DNA from: Ceratothoa steindachneri
Taxonomy: Eukaryota; Arthropoda; Malacostraca; Isopoda; Cymothoidae
Assembly (NCBI GenBank): GCA_963969495.1
Contig: OZ018319.1
Span: 200,854,736-200,918,735 of the forward strand
Direction: 5' to 3'
Length of the DNA stretch: 64,000 bases
Shown here one piece after another: positions 1 through 10,954 of the stretch (its first letter is position 1; each line of letters begins with the position of its first letter). The notes under the pieces are model-generated. The model was not told where the DNA came from and searched no databases. It saw only the letters and a list, made by a program, of their open reading frames with translations. A program made the position numbers and the translations under genes.

Positions 1-883
1 TTTCTCGCTACCCAGTTCTCATCCTTCCAGTTATAGGGCGACGAATACGCCTCCTTATAGATCGTCCCCCACTATGACACACGATTCCTTCCCGCCTATT
101 CAGAATCTGGGGGCCTTCGCTCCCGTTTCTATAAATTTTTCAGATGCCTTTTAAAAGGTCCCCACTCCCTGGGAGGAATTCCAAAGACAAACTTCTTTCA
201 AAGTTTTCCTGACGCGAAAACGTCGCTTCAAGGTTTTCAGAGTGAGAAAAATGGGGGCAACTTTCCCCATAAAATAGTCACCTTATCAATTTATGGGACG
301 TCATTAGGAAGTGCACCTCTTGGACGTAAGGGAGTTTAAAGGGGAAGGGAGCGGAGGCGTCACCGCTGGCTATTTCCGTGCCTGGGCGATGGGACGCAGC
401 CTCTTTGAGCTCGATGCTTAAAGACCTCTCGGTCAAAGGGTTCCAGCCACACCCTCTGTCGATCGAAGCGGAAACGACGCTTCTAAGCATAGCGTAGTTG
501 AGCCACTTCCGGTGTGATTACTGCCCGTATTGAATCTGAGTTCGGTGAAATTTTGGGAAGTCTTTGAACCCATCCGCAGAAACCAGTTTCTCGACATCAT
601 CTTCCATGTGGCATCTAACCTAACGGTTGTGAGTGTCAATAATCTTTACAAGGGCAACTTAGGTTTCTCGTAGTCAGTATTACAATACCTATTTCAGGTT
701 TCGAATTGCCTTGGAGTACTCGAATAGTCAATCTTTTGTAGGAATCCAAGTTTGAATTTACGTTGTATTTTCTTTTATTGTATTTTGGCTGAGGGCTTAA
801 TAATGCACGCGTAAGATCGCGTTCCAGTCCAGGTGGAGACTGATTTTTTATCATTCGCGAGGGGCGGGCACTATTACGCCACC

Positions 884-885
<2 letters not shown>
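1..885. other. No recognised gene
   Basis: Mixed-composition DNA. Short minus-strand open frames at 278-490 and 433-639 have no motif I recognise and overlap each other in different frames. I see no transposon ends or RNA genes here. Confidence 0.5.

Positions 886-940
<55 letters not shown>
886..940. repeat. (TA)n then (CA)n microsatellite
   Basis: An uninterrupted TA tract runs to about 928 and passes into six CA units. It directly abuts a Penelope-like terminal fragment on its right side. Open frames that read Ile-Tyr repeats across it are artefacts of the repeat. Confidence 0.95.
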
Positions 941-1075
941 TGTAATTGATTTGTTCCTTGGGAATCTGATATGTAGTAAGAATATGAAGACCCAAGTGAT
1001 TACACTAATCATTTATTGGCCGGACGTTTAGAACCTTCACTAGGACCATCTTCAGCGACTGTATCGACTAATGAG
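941..1075 (-). mobile_element. Penelope-like pLTR fragment
   Basis: This stretch resembles the segment at 52790-52920: both carry a TTCCTTGG block, then an ATCATTTATTGGCCGG-like block (here TCATTTATTGGCCGGACGTT), then CAGCGACTG. On the minus strand it reads CGCTGAAGATGGTCC followed by a small hairpin and AAACG, the layout seen in PLE terminal repeats that carry hammerhead-like folds. The catalytic core is degenerate. No coding part of the element is attached. Confidence 0.5.
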
Positions 1076-1595
1076 AAGGGGAAGGCATATTAACAATAAC
1101 AGTTAAAAAAATGAATTATATAATGGCTAAAAAAAAACAGATGAAGACAAGTTAAAATAATAAAATTGACAATTATTGAGAGTAAAGTAAAAACACAAAT
1201 AACAATATATAGAATTAATTAATACTATCCAGTGTAATTTTGAAAAATAATAGAAATAAGTGGTTATAACATAAAATAAAAGGTAATTGGAGTAAACAAT
1301 AAAATAACCTATTATATTTAATTATCACCAAAAACCCGAAAACAAATTAGACTGAATTAAAAACAAAAGAAAAGAAGGAGACTGCAAAAGACCATTCATG
1401 GCCTACACTTGGCAGCTCCTGTTCCAGTCAACATACAAAAGATTTCTTACCAGAGAAAAGTCATCAACATTGTCACCCTTTACAGGAGTTTGTCATATCT
1501 AATCTACAATATACATAAAATGCATCCAGAGGATTATGTCCATTCATGCAACCGCAAAATATAATCTCCCCACTCCTTAGAAAAATATATACATA
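1076..1595. other. AT-rich, no gene seen
   Basis: A-rich DNA with no open frame of note and no recognised repeat. It may be decayed 3' sequence of the LINE fragment to its right, but nothing in the sequence proves this. Confidence 0.4.
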
Positions 1596-1597
1596 TG

Positions 1598-1957
1598 TAC
1601 ATAAAAAAAAGTCAGTCCCATCTAGCAGCTTCATCCATATATTTATCTAATCTATTCTTAAAACTAGCCAGAGAGGAGGCTTCTATCACATGTCTAGTGA
1701 GCCTATTCCATTCATCTACCACACGATTTGTAAACCAATTCCTGCCAATATCCTTCCTAAACCTATACTTATCAAGCTTAAACCCATTGCTACGTGTCCT
1801 GTCATGTTCACTAAGTATAAGAACCTTACCCAGATCCCCTTTATTATATCCTTTTACCCATTTGAAGACTTCAATCAATTCTCCTCTGACTCTTCTCCTT
1901 TCCAATGTATGTAGATTTAGTTTTCTGAGCCTTTCACTAAACAGAGGGACTAACCTT
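1598..1957 (-). pseudogene. CR1/L2-like LINE ORF2, C-terminal fragment
   Basis: The minus strand encodes the C-terminal tail of a CR1/L2-type LINE reverse transcriptase. Visible blocks are ERLRKLNLHTLERRRVRGEL, then a basic stretch, then NRVVDEWNRLTRHVIEASS and FKNRLDKYMD. The same order (RLRKLNLFSLETRRL, WNALPVEVVNS, FKSRLDK) occurs in the three CR1 copies at 51.6-61.2 kb, but the sequence is clearly a different subfamily. The catalytic palm is absent, so it is a dead 5'-truncated copy. Inside an active element this part follows the polymerase domain and supports target-primed reverse transcription. Confidence 0.8.
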
Positions 1958-2194
1958 TATCATAAGAATTGTGAAATCAACTAACTAAAGATATAAAAAG
2001 TACTAACGAAATTTGTTCAGTTGGTCGGTTAGCTAGTTAATGTATTGAAGTATTGGTTGGTTATATAGTGAATAGTTTGATTGAGAAGGAGTAATTATTT
2101 AGGTTTGGATTTATTTTATTGATGTACGGTGACTCTAAGATTTTCAAATCGAGAGAAGTTAAGGCTCAAGATAAGATGGTAAATGAATCAGAAT

Positions 2195-3500
2195 TACGAA
2201 AGGCGGTCAATAAGTTTTACAATTCAGATATAAGGAAAAGAGATATGAGGAAAAGCGTTTTATTATTTTTCAATATAACTACCCTCGACTTCCACGCACT
2301 TGCGCCACTTGTCCTTCAGGCTTCGAATTCCCGACAACCAGGTATCTCCTGACGGCTGTTCAATGCACTCCTGGACGGCGAGCTGGACATCTTCATCGTC
2401 CCCAAATCGGCGTCCACGCATTACAGCCTTGAGCTGGCGGAATAAAAAGTAGTCGCTAGGGGCCAGATCTTGACTGTGTGGAAGATGGTTGAGCTCCTCA
2501 AATCCGCACTCGCGCAGAACAGCTTGTGCAACTCTGGCCTTGTGGACAGGGGCATTGTCGTGGAGGAGCAGGACACCGCGTGTCAACCTGCTGCGCCGCT
2601 TCTGACGGATGCACTTCTTCAACCCAGCCAGTTCATCGGCGTACTATTGGCCTGTGATGGTCCTTCTACGAGGCTCATAGTCCACCATCAACACTCACTC
2701 AGAATCCCAGAAGATGGTGGCCATGATCTTCCCGGCTGAGGGTTGGGTCCGGAACTTGATGGGGGTCGGAGAGCCCCTGTGCTTCCAGGCCATGCTTTTG
2801 AGCTTGGTCACGGAATCCCAGTGATGAACCCACGTTTCATCACTTGTAACTATGCGTGACTCGAATCCCGCCGGCTCTTGGTTTGAACAGGAGCAGCAGC
2901 TCCTCCAAACTTTAACGACGTTAAAGTCGATCATGGAGCGTGAGGTTTCGTGAGGTTTCTAGGGACCCAATAGGCAGAGGCCTTGGTCATGGCCAAATTG
3001 TCGTGGATAATGTTGATAACACTTCCGTGTGATATTCCAAATTCTCGCTCGATTTCTTCGACCTCCACTCGTCGATTTTCGAGACATCCTCTCCACACGG
3101 GCCACATTCTCCTCGTTGATCACGTCTGACAGGCATCCTGGACGGGGGTCATCTTCAAGGGACTCACGACCATGGCGAAACTCCCTATTCTAGCGAGCAA
3201 TGGTTGCATAGAAAGAGGCGGTGACGGTGTACACTGCAACCATGCGTTCATGGATCTCTTTTGCATTCTTGCCTTCCTTGGTCAAAAACTTGATCACTGC
3301 GCGGTGCTCAACCTTCTCCATTGTTGAAAAATTTGTGACTGACGATCTGCGATCAGCTACTGCTTCTAAAATAGACGAGGCAGGAGCGTGCGGCTGCAGG
3401 TCCTGACTTGTCATAACTTGTCATAACACCCCCATAAACAGCCATCCCCCTTCCTCTGTTTTGCCCTACCGATTCGCAAAACTTATTGACCGCCCTCGTA
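2195..3500 (-). mobile_element. mariner element, near full length, decayed
   Basis: The element is bounded by TA dinucleotides and similar terminal inverted repeats: the left end reads TACGAAAGGCGGTCAATAAG and the right end, reversed, TACGAGGGCGGTCAATAAG. About 1.3 kb between them matches the size of a mariner. The transposase lies on the minus strand. A second copy of the same family is at 52996-54213 and head fragments are at 39410 and 41207. Confidence 0.9.
2263..3321 (-). pseudogene. mariner transposase, broken
   Basis: Mariner transposases cut and paste DNA at TA sites using a D,D34D catalytic triad. Starting with MEKVEHRAVIKFLTKEGKN (the helix-turn-helix start; ATG at 3321), the frame runs through the DNA-binding part, then breaks. 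Later blocks remain: SDETWVHHWD holds the first aspartate, LLHDNAPVHKA the second, and SQDLAPSDYFLFRQLK the third. The end, DKWRKCVEVEGSYIEK, is intact. At least three frame changes or stops separate the blocks (around 3190, 2935 and 2695), so no functional protein is possible. All three catalytic acids are still encoded, unlike in the copy at 53-54 kb. The second helix-turn-helix region (near 3000-3060) is complete here. Confidence 0.9.
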
Positions 3501-3627
3501 AGTGGATGATGGTGATACTCAGAGTGTTTACTGATGGAAGAGGCTTCAAGTTTCACAACTCCTACGATAAAGGTTAGTCCCTTTGTTTAATTCATTCTAA
3601 TTTGTTTTCGAGTTTTTGTTGGTTTTT

Positions 3628-3629
<2 letters not shown>

Positions 3630-3704
<75 letters not shown>
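3630..3704. repeat. (TA)n microsatellite
   Basis: About 37 TA units followed by a short GT-rich tail. It lies about 130 bp beyond the right end of the mariner and is not next to any PLE terminus I can see. Confidence 0.95.
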
Positions 3705-3708
<4 letters not shown>

Positions 3709-6040
3709 TGTGTGTTTTGTTTTTTAAAGACGAGGTTGTATTTTGACTTTACCAATTTTATTTTAGAGCGTTTTATATGGCGAATGCAGTTTTGATATCT
3801 GGCTGGAGATTAAAAATCAGCTGAGGGAGATCCATTTTAATTGGTCGTATTTGAAAACTAATTCCGCCGGGGTGAAAACACTCTTATCTCTTTTCTCCCC
3901 TTGTCACCCTGTTTGAAAGGATGTTGAACGATGTTATCTAGCGAGCCATCCTGAACAAAGCGGGGGTAATGAATGTTTTGGCAGAGCCTTAATTTCTACC
4001 GTGGTCAAAATTTACTGCAAATAGAATTCGGAAAATGTTGACATAAAAACTTTTGACGATGAATTGGAGACGAAATATCTATCGTCTATGTGTTGCACAT
4101 ACGCAGTGTAATTTAGATCTACCCTCGCATTGAATATGCAGTGAACAGTTTGAGTCGTGGGTTCCTTCGAATATCCTAGTATACATGTACGAACATATGT
4201 ACATGTGCTTATGACTGGCAACGATGGCTCACAAATGTGTGTTCTGGTGGTAAAGGTATATTCTAATCGTGGTTTTATTATCTTTTCCCTCTTCGCTCTC
4301 GCCCTCTCTTACCCCCTCTCTCTATCACTCTCTCTCTTTATCTCTCTCTTGTTCGATCTCTTTCTTTTTCGCTTTCTCTGGGTAGCGGTAGATGTGAGAT
4401 AGAAGTTATGCTGAGAGATAAAATTATAACGAGATCACTTTCGCTTCCTCAATCGGTGCAAATGAGAAGTTTAAATATCTCCCCAAATTGCTTTTGGTTC
4501 TAATCAACTTTTTTCTTATTGGCAATTAAAATATTAATGTAAGATGACATTGGAAAAATTACAGTATTATTAAAAGAATCAAGCTAACAAGGATCCAGAC
4601 ATTATAATCGATGGAAGTAAGAGGACGCAACTCAGATAGTCAGGATCTGGGGCAGTAAAAAAGGCATAGGATCTTATGAGTTTTAACTTCCCGTCCCTTG
4701 TGCCACTCCAACAATAGTGGGAAATAAATGGATAAAGGCAATGGATAAATTGGCAATAAAAAGATTTGCAAACCTCTTGAGAAAAGGAGCAGCCTCAACA
4801 CCCGACCAATAAACTATTTCATGACGATATCTGTTCCCTTTCATCTCTACTAAACTTATTCAAATAAAAGATATCCCTTTGGCCATCTTCCATTTCGCTC
4901 CATATTTTCTAAGTGGTCACTACTACAAGAAAATCTCTCTAGTTAAATTGAAGCAAGAAAGTGAAGATACAAATTTAGCAGAGATTGCTAAAAATTACTA
5001 CAGGAGAGAAGAAAAAATTCTCCCCCTTTCATATCACAAATAAGTATCGGTGTATAAATGTTTATAAATATACACGCAAGTCAAGTAGTTAATACACACC
5101 CTTAACTATTATTTAGTATATTTAAATGTACTTATTCATATTTTAATCCACGTGATATAAAACCCTTCCCGGTACGAAATACGTTAAATTTAAATGCAAA
5201 TTTTAACTGTTACAAAACTTCGTTAATAATTAAGTCATTTCAAAATGAATAAATAAAGAATAATTCACTATTCTTTTTTCGTAAATCTTTTATGTCAAAT
5301 AGGGTTTCCTTTATTTTATTAAATGAGTCTGGTTCTCTTTTAGCCTGAATTATTTTACTCTTTAATTTATAATATTGTTTCAATGTTAATAATAGGAGAG
5401 AGAAGTAGAATGTTATGAAAAATAATTCAATCGTTAGATAGACAATATCAATCAAGTTGATAATTATGTGTCTATTGCGCTTTGTTTATTATGAGATCAA
5501 TTTTACCGTTTGCTGCTATTGTGTGGTCACCTCATTGCCGCAGTCTCTCTTGCAATATAATAAAGAATAAAGTTAATATGAGTGTAGCGGCTGTGGGGAG
5601 ATGTCTGCCATTGTCTGCAATGTGTTACATCCTCGCACAATTTATTCAAGGAAATTTTTATTTCCTCCATGTGCACTTTCTTTGCCAATCTCGAGGTATA
5701 TATCACAGCTAAACATTTTTGTTAACATTATTTCTTTGAAAGTTTCGTTTAAACATTAAAATTATTGCAACGTTTCAATTTCTTTCGAACATTCAGTTTT
5801 CCTAAAAAATCAATTTCTTTCAAACACTCAGTTTCTTTTAAACACTTCAATTTTGTTATCGTTTTAATTTCTTTCGATTTTTTTTCAATTTTCTTCTTAA
5901 TAAAATGGTTGCTATAGCAACCATCAGAAAGGACCCGCCAAAGTCTGTAGAAGAAGAAGGCTTCAGCGAACCGAAGTTTCCGCGCGAAGATATTCGCCGT
6001 TTCCTTCACGAGTCGGCGATTAGAGGCAAGGGTTATTAGT
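3705..6040. other. No recognised gene; pyrimidine tract
   Basis: AT-rich DNA with a CT-rich low-complexity tract at about 4285-4380 and A/T-rich low complexity at about 5740-5900. Small open frames, for example 5482-5712 on the plus strand, carry no motif I recognise and are not supported by splice-like or promoter-like context. Confidence 0.45.
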
Positions 6041-6044
6041 TAAC

Positions 6045-6285
6045 TGGGATGCTGATTGGGTGGTAGTGACAGGTGGTAGCTATAGTAAATGGTGTCAAAG
6101 GGTGGTACTCATAGCAAATGGCATCGAATGGTGCTAACGTGTGGTAGCTATAGCAAATGGTGGCAACGAGCAGTACCCATAGCAAATGGTGGCAACGGGC
6201 GGTACCCTTATCAAATTGTCCCAAATGGGGCCAATGGGTAGTAACCATAACAACTGGTGACAACGGCTGGTACCCATACATAAGC
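6045..6285. repeat. Decayed minisatellite, about 30-bp unit
   Basis: Units built on GGTAGCTATAGCAAATGG, followed by TGGCAACGGG-like sequence, recur at least seven times with substitutions and small indels. The repeat falls off gradually on the right. It explains the 85-residue open frame on the minus strand, which should not be read as a gene. Confidence 0.8.
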
Positions 6286-6299
6286 CTAGACAAATTAGT

Positions 6300-7854
6300 G
6301 TCTTATTAGCCTAAATTGGGTCAGTGATCTATAAATGTACTTATCCCCCCTCCCCTCCCCCAGCCTTAGCGTACCTTCCGATGAGACCCTCCCTCCTAAT
6401 GCTTTCTGGGCGACTCATATCTCGTGTTTTCTCTTTACTCTAATCCTATGAGCTTGGTCGCTCTCAGGAGGGCGTATGGCTTATCAGCCCCCATGCTGGG
6501 TTCTTAATCTACACTCCAACTGCATTAATTCGTTTCTTCCTTTCTTAGACTATGTGTCTTCTACACACCTTCGCTTCTTCTAACCTTACCAATCTCACCA
6601 CCAAAATTTTGTCAAACGTTTCTGATGGCAATGCCGCAATTATTATGGGCCTATTTTACAAGATCATGTGTATCATTGGCACGCGCGCTGCCGCTGACAT
6701 CTGAACAATTGCGTGCCCTCCCAGCCCTGACACCCGACCGCTATTCCTAGTCTCTCCTTTATACCACAGGGGCTTTGAGCCAACCACACATTTTCTCATC
6801 TCTATCTTGCCCACTTTCTGTGCCCCTCTTGGAAAATACCCTCGATGGTTTTCCTTTCTTAGTCCTCGAGAAAAAGAGAGAAGATTAACAACCGAGGTCG
6901 TCCTTACCTCAGACATACTTCGAGGAAGAGCGTCACCGCCCAGGTGGTCTCGAAGAAGAGAATCAGCAGAGAAGCGGCTCTGAAAAGACATCAACGCTAA
7001 TGAATCCGACCACAGTATTCCTACTAGTGTTTTCCAGGTACTAGTGGGTACCGGAAAGGGAGGTCGGGATTTAAAGTAAATTGATCAGAATAATGGAAGA
7101 CAGGTATTATCAGGTTTAGAGGTAATGGTGGTGGGCTGAGTGTTGTTTTGGTTGGTTTAAGTGGTGTTTTTGTACGTTCGTTGGCTTAAATAACCCACGG
7201 ATGAGTAAATCTTTGAAAGAGTTCATAGGTGCAATAGCTTTAAGAACGGCAAAGGCAACAATGCAACAAATGAAACGAAGAACAGTGCATGGAAAGCGTC
7301 GAAAAAGAGTATGGTCGGCATACAGTAATTATTTATATTCGTCATTTTTATAGTTGTAAATTATTGTCATTCTATGGTTAATTATTGGCAATTTTGTCTT
7401 TTATTCTTTTGTGAGGTTGGTCATTCGAATATTTTAAATGATTAGCGCAATGCAAGGTAATCGGCAAATGCTGTAGAGATTCGTTTGGAATTCACGCAGT
7501 TCGAAGCCCTTGTATTAATCCTATTGTCACCGTAGGCTATGACAAGAGCTCCTTTGTTTATAGCTTGGTACTAAAGTGTAATATTGAATAAGTGTACCAT
7601 GCATATTCTTATTCATTGTAATCGTAATATAATGTATAAATAAGAGTGTTTGTGTAAGTTTATATTTCCTTCATATACACATTCAGTATTTTTCTCATTA
7701 TCTCTCTCATTATATCTCACTCATTATGTACCTTTCATTATCCTTCTCCCTCTGTATGATAAAGAGGAAATATATTCAACTGGAGATTGTATAATTAAAA
7801 TTATTTGGGTACTAAGAACACTCAAAAACGTAACTTTAGGTGGTTCCCAGGAGT
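6300..7854. other. No recognised gene
   Basis: Includes a C-rich patch near 6345-6365 and a minus-strand open frame at 6656-6994 (112 residues) with no motif I recognise. I cannot tell whether that frame is real. The right end runs into the relic of the uncharacterised family. Confidence 0.4.
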
Positions 7855-8608
7855 CATAATTTGAACTTGTCAAGATGAGCATCAAGGATGTGCACTTTCA
7901 GGGATTACTACAGCCCATTTAGCCATAGCTTTTTACTAAGTTCTTAACCAGTTCCACATAATTGTCAGCCTTATGGTTGCCTAAAAAGCCCCAACACACC
8001 GAACAAAATTCTTTCAGGCTTCCTTTTTCTTTTTAAATAAACTGTTAAGGGAATTATGAACACCATGCTTTTCCTGATTTATGGTCCAACAAAGACACCA
8101 GCTTTCATCTTGGCCTTAAATAGTTTGCAAAAGAAATTTTGAAGGTATTTGGGGGCTACAGACTCTTTGTTAAGAGCCCTATCAAACAGTTTCATGAGAC
8201 TTAGTTTTTAATGCATTGGAGGGTGACAATACTTTTTGAGAGTCTACCAATTAATCATGCTCAACACAATCCTTCCAACAGAGAACTCAGTCCTTTGTGG
8301 TCAGTGCTTATTGAAGTAATTTGCTGTGGTATCCCGACTGTCCCAAAGACAGAGATCAGATGGAAACTTGGTAAAGCCTTCCTGGAGACATAAAAAAGGC
8401 TACCATTTTGAGATCTCCAATCACTCCCCAACCATACACTTTATAATTCAAATTTTATAGCATGAGTTTGACACTGTTTTATTCCTCCTTGAGATATACT
8501 GAATTACCCAAGGGAAGGGATAGATGCTTCTTTCAATTATGGAGATGTACAGCTTTAATTCTTATTGAGGAGCTGTCAATAAAGAGCCTTCATTCACCGG
8601 GATTAAAT

Positions 8609-9389
8609 TTAACCCTTTACTGACGGCTACCTGAATTTGGATCCCGAATAATACACGATTATTGAACATAGTTCTAATTACAGCTAACAAAACGTGTTTA
8701 TCTCATGCAATAATTGAAATAAGTTGTTGACAAAATTAAATCGAGCATTTTGACAATTCACTTCTATTAGAACAATGGTAATAATAGTCAAAACAAAACA
8801 ATCGAACAGTGAAATAGTGCACCAAACACTATGAGTGTCACTTGATTACTTAGTGTAGAAAGCTTCGTTACAGTGTTTGTGCAGCCGTTTGTCACACTTT
8901 TTATTCTTTACTCGTGTGCTTTTCTCAGCACATAGCACATAGACCTTGTGTACATGATACCAAGTAATGGTTTACACCGTCATACCTTGCAGCTTTTGGT
9001 GGAGGCGCTGTTGGTCTTGTTCGAGAAAGCCTTTCGTCTTGCGATTTCACAAGTGACTCGGCAACAGTTTTTCTGAACTCGAAATGGGACAATTTATTTT
9101 AATGATTAACGTGATCATAAAATTTATAAGCTGCAACAACTGTTAAGTTTAGGACATGAGAAAACAAGTTCCACCACGATTTCTTTGATCGGAGTCTAGA
9201 CCTGTAGGATGACAGCATGCAGTCACATACGTCCACACCACCTATGCCTATGTTATACATTTTTTATGGCGTAGAAATGTGTGCATTTGACCTTCCTCTG
9301 ATAAATTAACTGGAGAAATTAAAGTATTTGTTGGATGAACTTTTGAAAATATGTCCTTAAATTGGGAACACTCGCCATTAAAGGGTTAA
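8609..9389 (-). mobile_element. piggyBac-like deletion derivative with TTAA ends
   Basis: The element is flanked by TTAA on both sides (8609-8612 and 9386-9389). The left end reads TTAACCCTTTACTGACGG and the right end, reversed, TTAACCCTTTAATGGCG, so the first 11 bases of the ends agree and similarity continues. Cutting at TTAA and keeping one copy restores a continuous frame in the interrupted relic, which confirms an insertion. At 781 bp it is far shorter than an autonomous piggyBac and keeps only the last part of the transposase. Confidence 0.88.
8845..9252 (-). pseudogene. piggyBac transposase, C-terminal fragment
   Basis: PiggyBac transposases excise precisely at TTAA using three or four aspartates. 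Here only the end survives. It starts with IGIGGVDVCD, which contains the late GGVD aspartate block, followed by SSYRSRLRSKKSWWNLF and LNLTVVAAYKFYDHVN, all typical of the family. The C-terminal cysteine-rich domain is visible as SCTQGLCAMC, then, after a frame change, KCDKRLHKHCNEAF, ending in two stops near 8846. One internal stop follows DHVNH. The N-terminal DNA-binding region and the earlier aspartates are missing. It could only have been moved by a transposase supplied from elsewhere. Confidence 0.85.
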
Positions 9390-9855
9390 TCCCAATTGCA
9401 AAGAACAGACCAGACACATAATTGCAGTAGAATAGCCAAGCGTGCTGAGAAAAGAATCTTGAGAAATGTCTATGACGATAGTTTTGGCTCAGCATTTGAC
9501 TTTGACGAACCAAGATCTCTGACAAGGTCATTGAGGTCTCTTTGGTTTGGATAGTATGGACTCCTCTCAACAGCCATATCTCTGACACTGTTGTTTAGAT
9601 ATTCACTGATCTTTTCAGCTTTCGAATTGTTGCTTTCTTCTCATGGTGGCTTATTCCTTTTTGGATGGGTAGATACAAGAAGCAAAGCACTGTGTGATAC
9701 TGGTGCGATGAAAAAACGGGATAGGAGATAGCAGATGCATATTTTCCACTTCGATGATTGGAAAGGTTTACCATGTAGACGTAACAGTTGCTTGAGTGGT
9801 CAGTAGGTTCACACCCAATCCTGGGAATGTTAAACTTCATGGCCTTTTTTCCCTT

Positions 9856-10950
9856 CTATATTTTCTTGTAAATGTAAAAATATTACTTTTTTGGCTGGCT
9901 TACAAACAAACACAATAGCTTAGATACTTGTAGACGTAATATTTTACTCTTTCCAACAAACAATTTTCTTACCTTCCAAAGTTTTCTTGAGGGTGTTTAC
10001 GAGCAAAGTGAGGTACCACGAGTGTGTCTTTTCCTCCACCTGGCATGCCAAATTAAATTTTTCTATGTTTCACACATTTTTATATATACTGTCACACTGA
10101 ACATTTTGTTTGGATAAAATGTTCGTAAATATAACAAAATACATCTGGAAAATGATTGCAGCTTCTTGATGTCGTTTCTCTTCTGATACGTTCACTATGA
10201 TAGCTAAAGCTGAAATGATAGCAGATCTGTGAAGTATGATAATATTCCAGATTATTCTAGAATTTGGAAGTATGTAGCATATGTTGTGGCAGGTTAAGAA
10301 ACATTCTTGAACTTTCATAACATTCTACTAAGTTATAGAAATTTCTCGTTATATAATGAATGTTTTGGAAGGTTTCCTTAAAGAAATATTATTCAAAAAC
10401 ATTTAAAAAAATTTGTAAATAAGGTTTAAAATTTGATACTATGCTTTGAAAAAAAAAATTAAAATGCTTTTTATATATTCGCAATTTATTTTCTCAAATT
10501 AATAATAACCTATCATTTTTTTCGACATTAGCAAATTTAGAAAGTCAGTATCCTACCTACAAAAGCGAAGTTTTGGGATCAAAATAAACTTTTTTTCATT
10601 TAATTTAATTTCGAACAACTGGGAAATAAAAACTTTTAATCCAGGAACAATAAAAAAGGTGAATTGGTGTTTTTCAAGCTTAAATTATAATTTAAGCTCG
10701 AAGAGAAAACATGTTCCCGTAATTACACGTGTTGAGACAAATGGCATATTTTATTTGAAAAACTTTCCTGGAACCGAAAAGAAAATTCATGCTGGACAGA
10801 AGTGGTGAGAAAGATTAAACCAAAAGCAACACAGGATTAGTTGTGGGCATATTACCCAAAGTAAAAACTAAGACTGAAACTTTTATTAAAGAAAAAGGAA
10901 TAAACTAACGTATTCAAAGAATATGCAAAAGTGACATTATGAATTTTGTC
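9856..10950. other. AT-rich, no gene seen
   Basis: May include decayed 5' sequence of the relic to the left: the usual zinc-binding N-terminus of that family should lie here on the minus strand, but I cannot align it. The small minus-strand open frame at 10070-10318 has no motif I recognise. Confidence 0.4.
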
Positions 10951-10954
10951 CAGT

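Larger units (their letters stand above)
7855..9855 (-). pseudogene. Relic of uncharacterised, possibly DDE-like gene family, split by a piggyBac insertion
   Basis: Read on the minus strand, the relic begins near 9855 with AMKFNIPRI and CEPTDHSSNCY, which lines up with FAVPMVWREPTNHVFDCY in the copy at 30.6 kb. It continues to FFAIGI just before the piggyBac-like insertion at 8609-9389. Across the insertion the frame resumes with NPGE, a stop in place of a tryptophan codon, then RLFIDSSS. Later blocks are VIGDLKMVAF, DSQKVLSP, a GVFVGPQIRK-like block, NYVELVKNLVKSYG and KVHILDAHLDKFK near 7870. I recall similar proteins as uncharacterised multicopy families in aphids, spiders and Hydra. The FIDSS and GDLK blocks could be the first two acids of an RNase-H-like DDE fold; that is inference. 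Stops and frameshifts make this copy dead. Confidence 0.75.

Noticed and set aside
2470..2739. Plus-strand open frames at 2470-2739 and 53291-53545 as genes
   Set aside because: Antisense shadows of the mariner transposase, present in both copies.
5482..5712. Small plus-strand frame as a host gene
   Set aside because: No domain, no splice context and a length expected by chance in AT-rich DNA.
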